Positions 1-8,045 of a stretch of DNA of 32,940 nt are shown piece by piece. How positions within the stretch are numbered: position 1 is the first letter of the stretch; the number at the start of each line of letters is the position of its first letter. Below the pieces are notes generated by a model. It did no database searches, had not been told where the DNA came from, and saw only the letters and a program-made list of their open reading frames with translations. Where the stretch lies: the NCBI GenBank assembly GCA_028704165.1, contig JAQVLK010000013.1, positions 1-32,940 of the forward strand, read 5' to 3'. Both the position numbers and the translations under genes were made by a program. The DNA comes from Candidatus Altimarinota bacterium (lineage in GTDB: Bacteria; Patescibacteriota; Gracilibacteria; RBG-16-42-10; JAQVLK01).

Positions 1-1
1 G

Positions 2-325
2 GAAGAAAGCAGAAAGGCTTTGATCGAACAGGATCGTGGCACTCAAGCCAGCAAGGCCAGTAAGAAGACTGAAATCAAGAACATTAGCGACAAACAATCC
101 ATCACACTGGAACATACTAAGCGAAAAATGAATTCCAATAAACGTAAGACTTTAGCAGCTGCAGCTCCGGCACCAAGCCCAGCTCCAGCAGCTGAACCGG
201 TTGCAGAAAAGGCCGTTGAGGAAAGCAAGCCTGCCAAGGAAATGAAAGAGAAGCCAGTTGAAAAAGCTACAGAGAAATCTGAAGAAAAAGCTCCTGCCGA
301 AGCAGCAGCAGAACAAAGTAAATAG
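2..325 (+). CDS. C-terminal part of an unidentified ribosomal-operon protein
   Basis: The frame is open from the window edge to a TAG 38 bp before rplN, so the true start lies upstream. By position it should be rpsQ (S17) or rpmC (L29), which normally precede rplN, but no OB-fold of S17 or helical hairpin of L29 is visible in this part. The last 65 residues are low complexity, rich in Ala, Pro, Glu and Lys (for example APAPSPAPAAEP). Such a tail matches the extended tails on S5 and L15 downstream. A TTG at 20 or ATG at 128 could be a start, but neither gives a recognisable domain. Identity is unresolved; that the frame is coding is likely from its context and composition. Confidence 0.6.
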   Translation, partial: EESRKALIEQDRGTQASKASKKTEIKNISDKQSITLEHTKRKMNSNKRKTLAAAAPAPSPAPAAEPVAEKAVEESKPAKEMKEKPVEKATEKSEEKAPAEAAAEQSK

Positions 326-363
326 TTTCTAACTTTTAGATCAAAATTCTATATTTCTAAGCC

Positions 364-732
364 ATGATACAAGTACAAAGCAGATTAAATGTCGCAGACA
401 ATACAGGTGCCAAACAGGTCATGTGTATTAAGGTCCTGGGAGGCAGCCGCCGTAGATATGCCAGAGTAGGAGACGTGATCGTAGTCTCAGTCAAGAGCGC
501 TGCACCGCAAGGAACTGTTAAGAAGAAAGAGGTTAAGAAGGCTGTGGTGATTCGTACTACCAAAGAGATGGGACGTAAAGATGGGTCATATATCCGTTTT
601 GATGACAACGCCGTGGTTATCATTGATTCTCAAGGATTACCACTGGGGACACGTATTTTTGGACCGGTACCCAAAGAATTGAGAGACAGAGGCTATGCCA
701 AGATTGTTTCTTTAGCACCAGAAGTACTCTAA
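364..732 (+). CDS. rplN: 50S ribosomal protein L14
   Basis: Universal large-subunit protein that binds 23S rRNA and contacts 16S rRNA at the subunit bridge. The 122-residue product is full length and starts with the family hallmark [17 protein letters not shown], followed by a basic [12 protein letters not shown] loop and the conserved C-terminal [13 protein letters not shown] follows AT-rich sequence with no Shine-Dalgarno motif. It is followed after 13 bp by rplX, as in most bacterial S10-spc operons. Confidence 0.98.
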   Translation: MIQVQSRLNVADNTGAKQVMCIKVLGGSRRRYARVGDVIVVSVKSAAPQGTVKKKEVKKAVVIRTTKEMGRKDGSYIRFDDNAVVIIDSQGLPLGTRIFGPVPKELRDRGYAKIVSLAPEVL

Positions 733-745
733 ATAATTTATCAGC

Positions 746-1078
746 ATGAAGTTCCAAGTTAATGACAAAGTAATCGTTCTAAGCGGGAAAGACAAAGGGA
801 AAACAGGTCTTATTTTGCGCTTCTCCAAAGACAAGGCTAGGGCCGTGGTAGGAGGTATCAATATGCACAAGAAACATCTCAAGGCAAGTGACCGGAGACC
901 AGGTGGTATCATCCCCCAAGAAGCCCCAGTTGCTATTTCCAATCTAAGTATCATCTGCCCCAACTGTGAGAAAAAGACACGAGTAGGACACAAGTTGAGC
1001 GGAGATAAGGGAAAAGAACGTATCTGTAAAAAATGTAATCAAAGTATTTTATTCGTCAAAGAAACTAAGAAGAAATAA
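746..1078 (+). CDS. rplX: 50S ribosomal protein L24
   Basis: Assembly-initiator protein of the large subunit. The N-terminal KOW motif is clear (KVIVLSGKDKGKTG, residues 8-21). The C-terminal part has two CxxC pairs (C71/C74 and C94/C97), enough for a zinc ribbon; L24 proteins commonly have a related segment here with some or all cysteines lost. Length (110 residues) is normal. It is 2 bp from rplE, so the two are probably translationally coupled. Confidence 0.97.
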   Translation: MKFQVNDKVIVLSGKDKGKTGLILRFSKDKARAVVGGINMHKKHLKASDRRPGGIIPQEAPVAISNLSIICPNCEKKTRVGHKLSGDKGKERICKKCNQSILFVKETKKK

Positions 1079-1080
1079 TT

Positions 1081-1626
1081 ATGAACGAGTTCAAGGACTT
1101 ATATCAAAAGACGGTAATAAAGAAACTCAAGCAAGAATTGAAGATTAAGAACGAGCATGATGTTCCACGAATCAGCAAAGTTGTTGTCAATGTAGGTATT
1201 GGAAAATACTACAACACCGTTAGTAAAGATTTTAGTGTCACCGAAGAGAATCTCAGCTTAATCACCGGACAAAAACCATCCGTACGTCTCTCGCGCGCCT
1301 CTGTTTCAAACTTCAAAATGAGAGAGAATACTCCCAATGGACTGACTGTCACCTTGAGAGGAACTAGAATGTATGATTTCTTGAATAAACTGGTTAATGT
1401 TGCCCTGCCACGTGTACGAGACTTTAGAGGTATTTCTCCCAAAGCTTTTGATAAAGATGGTAACTATTCACTAGGGATTAGAGAGCATGGTGTTTTCCCG
1501 GAAGCCAAAATAAGTGACGAGCTGAAACCTTTTTCCTTACAAGTTACGGTTGTTATTAAATCCAAGTCCAAAGAACACTCATTCGCTCTCTTGAAAGAAA
1601 TGGGATTCCCATTCTATAACAAATAA
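1081..1626 (+). CDS. rplE: 50S ribosomal protein L5
   Basis: Binds 5S rRNA and forms part of the central protuberance. The 181-residue product is full length, with the conserved VVVNVGIGK segment near residue 35, the TGQKPSVRLSRASVSNFKMRE loop region and RDFRGIS near residue 113. ATG begins 2 bp after the rplX stop. The upstream AAGAAGAAAT stretch is purine-rich but is also L24 coding sequence, and is not a good match to AGGAGG. Confidence 0.98.
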   Translation: MNEFKDLYQKTVIKKLKQELKIKNEHDVPRISKVVVNVGIGKYYNTVSKDFSVTEENLSLITGQKPSVRLSRASVSNFKMRENTPNGLTVTLRGTRMYDFLNKLVNVALPRVRDFRGISPKAFDKDGNYSLGIREHGVFPEAKISDELKPFSLQVTVVIKSKSKEHSFALLKEMGFPFYNK

Positions 1627-1639
1627 GTCTTAAATCTTT

Positions 1640-1864
1640 ATGGCTCGAAAAGCACTGATCAATAAAACTCGTCAAGGACAAAAGAAACTATTGAATGCCA
1701 TCAAGAATGGACGCAAGATGAAGAAAGCTACACAGGTTTATAATCGTTGTAGAGTCTGCGGACGTAGGCATGGTTATCTGAGAAAATTCGCCATGTGCCG
1801 TATTTGTTTCAGAGAGATGGCAAATCGTGGAGAAATTCCTGGAGTTCGCAAATCATCTTGGTAA
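1640..1864 (+). CDS. rpsN: 30S ribosomal protein S14, zinc-binding type (S14Z)
   Basis: Small-subunit head protein. Two CxxC motifs (C37/C40 and C53/C56) mark the zinc-binding S14 type, and the C-terminus IPGVRKSSW is typical. At 74 residues it is longer than the usual 61 of zinc-type S14. The extra part is a basic N-terminal segment (residues 1-30) reminiscent of the long, zinc-free S14 form. Only one S14 gene is in the window. Confidence 0.97.
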   Translation: MARKALINKTRQGQKKLLNAIKNGRKMKKATQVYNRCRVCGRRHGYLRKFAMCRICFREMANRGEIPGVRKSSW

Positions 1865-1882
1865 AATTTAATATCCCTTACT

Positions 1883-2266
1883 ATGCACAGTGATCCTATA
1901 GCAGATTATCTCACGAGAATACGTAACGCTCAGATGGCTAATAAAGCCATTACTGTTTGTCCGCACTCCAAATTAAAGGAAGCATTGAGCGTTGTCTTAC
2001 AACAAGAAGGTTACCTCAAGGGATTTGAAGTCCTTACGAATGAGAAAGGGTTCAAGGAGTTAAAACTGAGTTTGGATTTGGAAAAAAAACCCATGCTAAA
2101 ACGTGTTAGCAAGCCCGGTAGACGTATCTACAGCAAGTCCAAAAATGTTTCCCAAGTTTTAAACGGTTACGGCATCTCTGTCCTTTCAACTTCGAAAGGT
2201 CTAATGACTGGCAAAGAAGCTCGTAAACAGAAAGTGGGAGGAGAAGTAATCTGTGAACTTTATTAA
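1883..2266 (+). CDS. rpsH: 30S ribosomal protein S8
   Basis: Primary 16S rRNA-binding protein of the central domain; in model bacteria it also represses the spc operon by binding its mRNA. The 127-residue product opens with the canonical DPIADYLTRIRNA and ends with the conserved LSTSKGLMTGKEARKQKVGGE segment. It starts 18 bp after rpsN without a Shine-Dalgarno sequence. Whether autoregulation operates here cannot be seen. Confidence 0.98.
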   Translation: MHSDPIADYLTRIRNAQMANKAITVCPHSKLKEALSVVLQQEGYLKGFEVLTNEKGFKELKLSLDLEKKPMLKRVSKPGRRIYSKSKNVSQVLNGYGISVLSTSKGLMTGKEARKQKVGGEVICELY

Positions 2267-2300
2267 TCAGTAAGCTTAGCAAGAAAACTATTCAAATATT

Positions 2301-2843
2301 ATGTCTCGTATTGGAAAAATGCCGGTTATCATCCCCGCAGGAGTCACTGTAGAGATCAAAGGACGCGTGATCGCAGTCAAGGGTCCCAAAGGTGAACTAT
2401 CTGCCAAGATGCCAGGTAAAATCACCTTCAAAATCGAAGATAATCAGATTGTCTTTAGCTGTCCTGATCCGAATCAAAAGAACTTCTTTGGACTTGCCAG
2501 AACACTTACAGACAACATGGTAGTTGGGACTAGCACAGGTTTCTCCAAGAAACTTGAGATCAATGGCGTAGGCTATAAGGCTGCCTTAAAAGGTAAGGAT
2601 TTAGTTCTCAATCTAGGCTTCTCACATCCTGTTAAGCTTGTTCCTCCGGCAGGCATAGAAGTCGCCGTAGATGAGAAAGAAAATACCATTACCATTAGTG
2701 GCTTCGATAGGCAAGCTGTCGGTGAGTTCACTGCTAAAATACGTTCATTCCGCAAACCGGAGCCATATAAGGGCAAGGGGATCAAGTATGAGAACGAGCA
2801 CATTGTACGTAAGGAAGGCAAGAAAGCCGCCTCCGGAGAATAA
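2301..2843 (+). CDS. rplF: 50S ribosomal protein L6
   Basis: Large-subunit protein near the factor-binding site. The 180-residue product begins MSRIGKMPVIIPAGV and has the two tandem L6 folds. The C-terminal signature EPYKGKGIKYENEHIVRKEGKKA is intact. It lies 34 bp after rpsH and 21 bp before rplR, in the standard spc order. Confidence 0.98.
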   Translation: MSRIGKMPVIIPAGVTVEIKGRVIAVKGPKGELSAKMPGKITFKIEDNQIVFSCPDPNQKNFFGLARTLTDNMVVGTSTGFSKKLEINGVGYKAALKGKDLVLNLGFSHPVKLVPPAGIEVAVDEKENTITISGFDRQAVGEFTAKIRSFRKPEPYKGKGIKYENEHIVRKEGKKAASGE

Positions 2844-2864
2844 TTATCATAAAATTCCAATACC

Positions 2865-3209
2865 ATGCCGAGTATAAAATCATTAAAGAGAGTACGTCGC
2901 AGATCAAAGATCAGAGCACGTGTTATAGGTACGAAGAAATGTCCACGTTTGGTAGTTTTCCGCAGCTTGTTACACGTTTATGCTCAACTGATCGATGATG
3001 AAAGTGGCAAGACGATCTGTGCCAGCTCTGACATGAAAGCTATGAAAGGAACTCGTCTCGAAAGAGCAGCTCTGATCGGGGCCGAAATCGCCAAGCTTGC
3101 TAAAGAAAATAAAGTCACCTCAGTTTGTTTTGATAGAGCAGGCTACAAATACCATGGTATTGTAAAAGCTATTGCCGACGGAGCACGCGAAGCTGGCCTC
3201 AAATTCTAA
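2865..3209 (+). CDS. rplR: 50S ribosomal protein L18
   Basis: 5S rRNA-binding protein of the central protuberance. Full length (114 residues), with an Arg/Lys-rich N-terminus, the RLVVFRSLLHVYAQLIDD segment and the FDRAGYKYHGIVKAIADGAREAGLKF ending. ATG follows TTCCAATACC with no Shine-Dalgarno. The gene is 13 bp from rpsE. Confidence 0.98.
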   Translation: MPSIKSLKRVRRRSKIRARVIGTKKCPRLVVFRSLLHVYAQLIDDESGKTICASSDMKAMKGTRLERAALIGAEIAKLAKENKVTSVCFDRAGYKYHGIVKAIADGAREAGLKF

Positions 3210-3222
3210 TCTTAAAAAACTC

Positions 3223-3843
3223 ATGCCCAAGAAACCACGCCGCAAACCACAGAGGGAACAATCTGAATTCAAGGAAGTTGTCTTAAAAATCGATCGTGTT
3301 AATCGTGTTGTTAAGGGAGGTCGTAGATTAAGATTTAGAGCTACTGTTGCGATCGGCAATCAAAAAGGACTAGTCGGTTTGGGAATCGGAAAATCCGAAG
3401 AAGTTGCTAATGCAGTCAAAAAAGCTGTTTCCAAAGCCAAGAAATCTCTCATGCGCATTCAGTTGGTCGACGACACGATTGCACATCAGGTCTACGCCAG
3501 ATTCAAAGGTTCTGAGATCATGATTCTCCCGGCCAGACAAGGAACAGGTATTATCGCCGGTGGGGCACTTCGTTCTATTGCTGAATTGGTAGGTCTCAAG
3601 AACATTCTAAGTAAATCACACGGTTCAAATAATAGAATTAATGCCGCCAAGGCTGCTCTCCTTGCTCTGTCCAAACTGAAAGTGGTAGAGATTAAGGAGA
3701 AGAAGGAAGAGCTTAAGACGGAAGAGATCAAAAAAGCTGAAACTCCCAAAACTCCAGCTAAGAAAGCAGTCGTAAAAGAAGAGAAAGCCAAGCAAACACC
3801 AGCCCCCAAAACTACCAAAACTGCTAAACCTAATAAATCCTAA
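3223..3843 (+). CDS. rpsE: 30S ribosomal protein S5 with a long basic tail
   Basis: Small-subunit protein involved in accuracy and mRNA helicase activity. I chose the ATG at 3223 (MPKKPRRKPQ) because an earlier in-frame start at 3172 would run into rplR. Residues 16-150 carry the S5 double-stranded-RNA-binding fold (VVKGGRRLRFRATVAIG, then LPARQGTGIIAGGA) and the C-terminal fold. Residues 157-206 are an extra low-complexity tail of Lys, Glu, Ala, Thr and Pro. The stop overlaps the rplO start (TAATG). The position normally held by rpmD (L30), between rpsE and rplO, is empty. Confidence 0.97.
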   Translation: MPKKPRRKPQREQSEFKEVVLKIDRVNRVVKGGRRLRFRATVAIGNQKGLVGLGIGKSEEVANAVKKAVSKAKKSLMRIQLVDDTIAHQVYARFKGSEIMILPARQGTGIIAGGALRSIAELVGLKNILSKSHGSNNRINAAKAALLALSKLKVVEIKEKKEELKTEEIKKAETPKTPAKKAVVKEEKAKQTPAPKTTKTAKPNKS

Positions 3844-4328
3844 TGAGACAAGATACTTTAAAACCAGCTCAGAAACGCAAAGTTTCCAAGAGATTGGGAC
3901 GTGGAAATGCCTCAGGTAAGGGCACTTTCTGTGGACGTGGTTGTAAAGGCCAAGGGCAAAGAAAAAGTGGTAATGTTCCCTCTTGGTTTGAAGGTGGACA
4001 GACTCCCCTACATCAGAGATTGCCAAAATTAAGAGGTTTCAAAAACTTCAGACGCGTTGCTTACCAGGCAGTTAATCTCAGAGATCTGGAAAACTTAAGT
4101 GAAACTAAGATTGATAATAAGGTTCTACACCAAGCTGGTTTGATTCCGGATGTCAAAGCTCCTACCAAATTACTAGCTACCGGAGAACTCAAAAAGAAGA
4201 TTGAGATAGAAGTTAGCCAAGCTTCAGCTCAAGCGATTGCTAAAGTTGAGAAGGCTGGCGGCAAAGTGATTTTACCAGCAGCAAAAGAAGCTCCAGTAAC
4301 CGCTAAAAAAGCTACTGCCAAGAAATAG
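3843..4328 (+). CDS. rplO: 50S ribosomal protein L15
   Basis: Late-assembly large-subunit protein. The Gly-rich N-terminal signature is present (KRLGRGNASGKGTFCGRGCKGQ) followed by FEGGQTPLHQRLPKLRGF. The 161-residue product ends in an Ala/Lys-rich extension. The start overlaps the rpsE stop by one base (TAATG), so translation is probably coupled. A heptamer repeat array fills the gap to secY. Confidence 0.97.
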   Translation: MRQDTLKPAQKRKVSKRLGRGNASGKGTFCGRGCKGQGQRKSGNVPSWFEGGQTPLHQRLPKLRGFKNFRRVAYQAVNLRDLENLSETKIDNKVLHQAGLIPDVKAPTKLLATGELKKKIEIEVSQASAQAIAKVEKAGGKVILPAAKEAPVTAKKATAKK

Positions 4329-4350
4329 TTCCGTAAAGTGTATAGTGCTT

Positions 4351-4380
4351 ATCACTAATCACTAGTCACTAATCACTAAT
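4351..4380 (+). repeat. Heptamer tandem array in the secY leader
   Basis: Four 7-bp units, ATCACTA, ATCACTA, GTCACTA and ATCACTA, run without interruption and end two bases before the secY ATG. There is no Shine-Dalgarno sequence between array and start. The same heptamer theme recurs near 16850, 23225 and 28497. Confidence 0.85.
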
Positions 4381-4381
4381 T

Positions 4382-5683
4382 ATGCTCAAGATCCTTACTC
4401 AAATATGGAACACCAAGCCTTTACGAGCAAAGATCCTGTTTACTTTGGCTGCGCTTGCTATTTTTCGTTTGGTAGCACATATTCCTGTTCCGGGAGCTAA
4501 CATCGAAGGCATTAGTCAGGTCATGGAAAGAAATCAACTTCTTGGTGTTTTTAGTATGCTAACCGGAGGTGGCATTGAGAGATTTTCGGTCGTCCTCATG
4601 GGTATCTCTCCTTACATCACCGCCTCGATCGTAGTCCAGCTACTCACCGTTGTCATCCCAAAGCTCGAAGATCTTTCCAAGGAAGGAGAACGAGGCAGGG
4701 CAACTCTCAATAAATACACTCGTTACTTAACTATACCTTTAGCTCTTATTCAGTCCTACGGTATGATCGTCCTTTTAAACCGTAGTCTAGGTGCTAATGT
4801 TTCGGTCTTAACTGACAGTTCTCTTAGCAATTTACTCTTCACGATGCTAGTAGTAACTACCGGTACCCTCTTCTTGATGTGGTTGGGAGAAATCATCACT
4901 GAAAAAGGCATTGGAAATGGAATTTCCGTTCTGATCTTTGCCGGTATCGTATCCGGAATCCCCACTATTTTGGGACCAACTTTGAGTCTTTCAACTGAAG
5001 ATACTTCTTATTTGATACCTCTTATTGGAATCATGATCTTTACTGTTTTATTGACAGCGATCGTAGTGGTGGTTACTGAGGCACAACGTCAGATCCCTGT
5101 GACCTATGCCGGTCATTCCTTCCGCTCACAGAGCAAGACCATGTCTCACATCCCTCTCCGCGTCAACCAGGCAGGGATGATTCCTATCATCTTTGCAGTT
5201 TCTATTATTGCTCTACCAGGTATCATTGCCAATTTCTTTCAGAATGCGAAGACTGAATGGGTCAAGAACTTTGCAGTCTGGCTCCTAAATGAATTCAACC
5301 AAGGTGGTTATCTGTATATGCTGCTCTATTTTGTACTCGTGGTAGCCTTCACTTTCTTCTACGTGAACCTGACCTTCAATGCCGAACAGGTCGCCGATAA
5401 TATTCAAAAGAGAGGTGGCTTTATCCCCGGTATCAGACCAGGTAGGCAAACCGCTGAATATCTTAGCAGTGTTTTGAATCGTATTACTTTACTGGGATCT
5501 TCCTTCTTGGGTATCGTAGCCGTTCTCCCTTATATTGTGCAGAGTGTTTCCAGTACTTTACAGGCTAGTGTCCCAATGTTAATTTCCGGCGCCGGACTGA
5601 TCATCATCGTTGGTGTCGTACTCGAGATCGTACGCCAGATCAACGCACAGCTTATCATGCAAGATTACGATAAGCTTTACTAA
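4382..5683 (+). CDS. secY: Protein translocase subunit SecY
   Basis: Channel subunit of the SecYEG translocon in the cytoplasmic membrane. The 433-residue product has the expected ten hydrophobic segments, the IPVPGAN motif after the first helix, the plug region with GGGIERFSVVLMGISPYITASI, and the cytoplasmic loops with GQ-type and RPGRQTAEYL segments that contact SecA and ribosomes. It follows rplO after a repeat array and precedes adk by 7 bp. It must serve export of the many signal-peptide proteins encoded later in the window. Confidence 0.98.
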   Translation: MLKILTQIWNTKPLRAKILFTLAALAIFRLVAHIPVPGANIEGISQVMERNQLLGVFSMLTGGGIERFSVVLMGISPYITASIVVQLLTVVIPKLEDLSKEGERGRATLNKYTRYLTIPLALIQSYGMIVLLNRSLGANVSVLTDSSLSNLLFTMLVVTTGTLFLMWLGEIITEKGIGNGISVLIFAGIVSGIPTILGPTLSLSTEDTSYLIPLIGIMIFTVLLTAIVVVVTEAQRQIPVTYAGHSFRSQSKTMSHIPLRVNQAGMIPIIFAVSIIALPGIIANFFQNAKTEWVKNFAVWLLNEFNQGGYLYMLLYFVLVVAFTFFYVNLTFNAEQVADNIQKRGGFIPGIRPGRQTAEYLSSVLNRITLLGSSFLGIVAVLPYIVQSVSSTLQASVPMLISGAGLIIIVGVVLEIVRQINAQLIMQDYDKLY

Positions 5684-5690
5684 AATTATT

Positions 5691-6335
5691 ATGAGAGACT
5701 TTATCCTCTTTGGTATCCAAGGTAGCGGTAAGGGTACCCAAAGCAGACTTCTCGCAGAGAAGTTTGATATGGAAATTTTCGAGACAGGCGCAGAGTTACG
5801 TTCCTTGGCACAAAGCAGTAGTTCACTCGGACAAAAAGTCAAAGAGATTATAGACTCGGGCAGTTTAGTTTCCGATGAGGTTGTGATGGATATTATCGCA
5901 AATTTCTTGCGTCGGGTGCCTGCGGGAAAACACGTGATCTTCGATGGTATCCCCAGACGCGTCAGCCAACAATTACTTTTTGATAATTTGATGAAAGAAT
6001 TGGAACGTGATCCCTTAGTAATTGAGATCGAGCTTGGGCCTGCCCAAGCCCTGAACCGTCTCACTACACGTAAGGTTTGTGAAGTTTGCAAGACTAGTTA
6101 TCCGGTTTTTTATGAAGGAGACAGCTGTTCTGAAAAAGAATGTCGTGGCAAACTAATAAAACGTGCTGATGATAATACAGCTAGTATCAAAACAAGATTG
6201 GAGCTTTATGAAAAAGAAACTTTACCTGTAATTGAAAATTATAAGAATGACGGCACAGTTCTCAGTGTAAATGGAGACCAAGGCATTGCAGAAGTAAATA
6301 TGGAAATTCTCAAAGGCTTAAATAAGTTACTATGA
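5691..6335 (+). CDS. adk: Adenylate kinase, divergent
   Basis: Interconverts ATP + AMP and 2 ADP. The ATG at 5691 (MRDFILFGIQGSGKGTQ) puts the P-loop at residues 8-17 as in the family; a longer frame would overlap secY. The LID region has CEVC and a later CSEKEC, suggesting a zinc-binding LID. Two usually constant sites differ: the AMP-site TGDxxR reads TGAELR, and DGFPR reads DGIPR. The 214-residue length is normal. The TGA stop overlaps the map start (ATGA). The function call is firm; kinetic equivalence is not. Confidence 0.94.
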   Translation: MRDFILFGIQGSGKGTQSRLLAEKFDMEIFETGAELRSLAQSSSSLGQKVKEIIDSGSLVSDEVVMDIIANFLRRVPAGKHVIFDGIPRRVSQQLLFDNLMKELERDPLVIEIELGPAQALNRLTTRKVCEVCKTSYPVFYEGDSCSEKECRGKLIKRADDNTASIKTRLELYEKETLPVIENYKNDGTVLSVNGDQGIAEVNMEILKGLNKLL

Positions 6336-7069
6336 AAATCACCATAAAAAGCCCTCGGGAAATTGAGATTATGAGGGAAGGTGGCAAGATCCTTAACAGC
6401 GTACTAGAGTCTATTGCAAAAGAAGCTCAAGTCGGCGTAAGCACGATGGAGCTGGACCAAAAAGCAGAGCAACTAATTTTGGCGGCAGGAGCTTTCCCCT
6501 CTTTCAAGGGTTACGAGGGTTTTCCGGCAGTGCTTTGCACCTCACTCAATGAAGAAGTTGTGCACGGCATTCCCAGTAAGAGAGTCTTGCAATCCGGAGA
6601 TCTTTTGAGTCTGGATTGTGGAGTTTTTTATCAGGGTCTACATACAGACAAAGCTTTGACCCTTGTCGTGGGCGAAAGTAATCCACTCAAAGATCGTCTC
6701 ATGCAAGTGACCCGCAAGTCTCTTGAGCTCGCAGCTTCCGAATTGAAAGATGGCGTCAAACTTGGCCAAGTTTCCCATGCCATTCAACGCCATGTCGAAC
6801 AAGCAGGGTTTGGAGTAGTGAGAGATTTGGTCGGTCATGGGATCGGAAAAGAATTACATGAAGATCCCCCTGTTCCCAATTTTGGAGGAGCCGGCAATGG
6901 ACCTATCCTCAAAGCGGGTATGACAATTGCCATCGAACCGATGGTAACAGTGGGTAATTACAACGTCATCATCGATGGTTGGAAGATTGTAACCGCAGAT
7001 AACTCTCTCAGTGCGCACTTCGAAAATACCTTCCTGATCACAAAAGACGGCTGTGAAGTACTGACTTAG
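6332..7069 (+). CDS. map: Methionine aminopeptidase, type I
   Basis: Removes the initiator methionine from nascent proteins. All five metal ligands of the pita-bread fold are visible: D95, D106, H169 (GHGIG), E202 (IEPM) and E231 (HFENT); H78 (VVHGIP) matches the substrate-side histidine. The 245-residue length lacks N-terminal extensions, as in type Ia enzymes. The start overlaps the adk stop by 4 bp, so the two are coupled. About 100 bp with a strong promoter separate it from infA. Confidence 0.97.
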   Translation: MKITIKSPREIEIMREGGKILNSVLESIAKEAQVGVSTMELDQKAEQLILAAGAFPSFKGYEGFPAVLCTSLNEEVVHGIPSKRVLQSGDLLSLDCGVFYQGLHTDKALTLVVGESNPLKDRLMQVTRKSLELAASELKDGVKLGQVSHAIQRHVEQAGFGVVRDLVGHGIGKELHEDPPVPNFGGAGNGPILKAGMTIAIEPMVTVGNYNVIIDGWKIVTADNSLSAHFENTFLITKDGCEVLT

Positions 7070-7121
7070 TAACCAAATAAGAGACCTGTCAAAAGTTTCG
7101 CACGATTTATCAAAAAAAGAC

Positions 7122-7150
7122 TTGCATTAATCATATATTTGTAATAGAAT
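7122..7150 (+). promoter_or_regulatory. Sigma-70-type promoter for infA and downstream genes
   Basis: TTGCAT (7122-7127), a 17-bp spacer and TAGAAT (7145-7150). A start site about 7 bp downstream would give a leader of about 20 nt before the infA ATG. It may drive infA-rpmJ-rpsM onward independently of the upstream operon. Confidence 0.7.
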
Positions 7151-7176
7151 TTCACTCGCTAATTTTTGATTCTTAG

Positions 7177-7425
7177 ATGGCAAAAGACGTTTTACAGGTC
7201 GAGGGTATAGTTGTTGAAGGTTATCCAGACGCCAAATTCAAAGTCGAGGTCAAGTTACCAGGAAAAGGAGACGTTGAAGAATCAGGAAATACACACATTA
7301 TCATAGCTCATGTCTCCGGGAAAATGCGTAAGAATTTCATACGTATCCTCCCAGGAGATACTGTCCTCGTAGAGGTTTCTCCCTATGACCTCACCAAGGG
7401 ACGTATTGTCTTCCGTGAAAAATAA
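7177..7425 (+). CDS. infA: Translation initiation factor IF-1
   Basis: Binds the ribosomal A site during initiation. The single OB-fold is clear ([33 protein letters not shown]). At 82 residues it is about ten longer than the usual 72: a loop around residues 27-41 ([14 protein letters not shown]) replaces the short turn found in most IF-1 proteins. It begins 27 bp downstream of a good promoter and lacks a Shine-Dalgarno. The altered loop is worth noting given the apparent SD-independent initiation in this genome. Confidence 0.97.
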   Translation: MAKDVLQVEGIVVEGYPDAKFKVEVKLPGKGDVEESGNTHIIIAHVSGKMRKNFIRILPGDTVLVEVSPYDLTKGRIVFREK

Positions 7426-7437
7426 TTCAAGTCCAAG

Positions 7438-7551
7438 ATGAAAGTCCGTACATCAGTCAAAAAAATCTGCAAGGATTGTAAAGTTATCCGCCGCAAAGGC
7501 ATAGTGCGTATTATATGCAAGAATAAACGCCACAAACAACGCCAAGGCTAA
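7438..7551 (+). CDS. rpmJ: 50S ribosomal protein L36
   Basis: A 37-residue protein starting [15 protein letters not shown] and ending RHKQRQG. C11, C14, C27 and H32 form the zinc site of the C+ type of L36. The TAA is at 7549-7551. It lies 12 bp after infA, the standard location. Confidence 0.96.
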   Translation: MKVRTSVKKICKDCKVIRRKGIVRIICKNKRHKQRQG

Positions 7552-7595
7552 GTCAAGTTTTTAATTTGGGGTTCTAAATTATTAATTGATCTTCC

Positions 7596-7630
7596 ATTCA
7601 AAATTCAGCATTCATAATTTAAAATTTTAT
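7596..7630 (+). repeat. Heptamer tandem array in the rpsM leader
   Basis: Five 7-bp units: ATTCAAA, ATTCAGC, ATTCATA, ATTTAAA and ATTTTAT, ending two bases before the rpsM ATG. The units share an ATT start and diverge after it. No Shine-Dalgarno follows, so the array forms the immediate 5' untranslated sequence. Confidence 0.7.
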
Positions 7631-7632
7631 CA

Positions 7633-8013
7633 ATGGCTCGTATCGCAGGTATAAATCTTCCAATGGAGAAACGCATAGAAATAGGTCTGACCTATATCTA
7701 TGGCATTGGCAGAGTCACTAGTAATAAAATCTTACGTGAAGCTAAGATTAATCCTGACACTCTCGTCAAAGAGTTGAGTGAGAAGGAACAAAATGCTTTG
7801 CGTGATATTATCGCAGTTATCAAGGTCGAGGGTGATCTCAAACGTGACGTACAACAAAACATTAAGCGTTTACAAGAAATAGGCAGTTACCGTGGTTTTA
7901 GACACTTGCGACGTTTGCCGGCTCGCGGGCAACGCACCAAAACCAATGCTCGTACCAAGCGTGGTAAGCGTGTCACTGTTGGTAGCGGAAAAATAAAAGC
8001 TCAGAAAACTTAA
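7633..8013 (+). CDS. rpsM: 30S ribosomal protein S13
   Basis: Small-subunit head protein contacting tRNA and the L5 bridge. The 126-residue product begins [26 protein letters not shown] and ends in the basic [28 protein letters not shown] tail. The helix-two-turn-helix and the [13 protein letters not shown] signature are intact. It is 32 bp from rpsK. Confidence 0.98.
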   Translation: MARIAGINLPMEKRIEIGLTYIYGIGRVTSNKILREAKINPDTLVKELSEKEQNALRDIIAVIKVEGDLKRDVQQNIKRLQEIGSYRGFRHLRRLPARGQRTKTNARTKRGKRVTVGSGKIKAQKT

Positions 8014-8045
8014 GCTCGAAAACTAGCTCATAATTCCTAGATTAC

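Noticed and set aside
3172-3222. An earlier start for rpsE
   Set aside because: It would overlap rplR by 38 bp and add 17 residues not found in S5 proteins; the ATG at 3223 fits the family.
5610-5690. A longer N-terminus for adenylate kinase
   Set aside because: It would overlap secY by 74 bp and push the P-loop away from the N-terminus.
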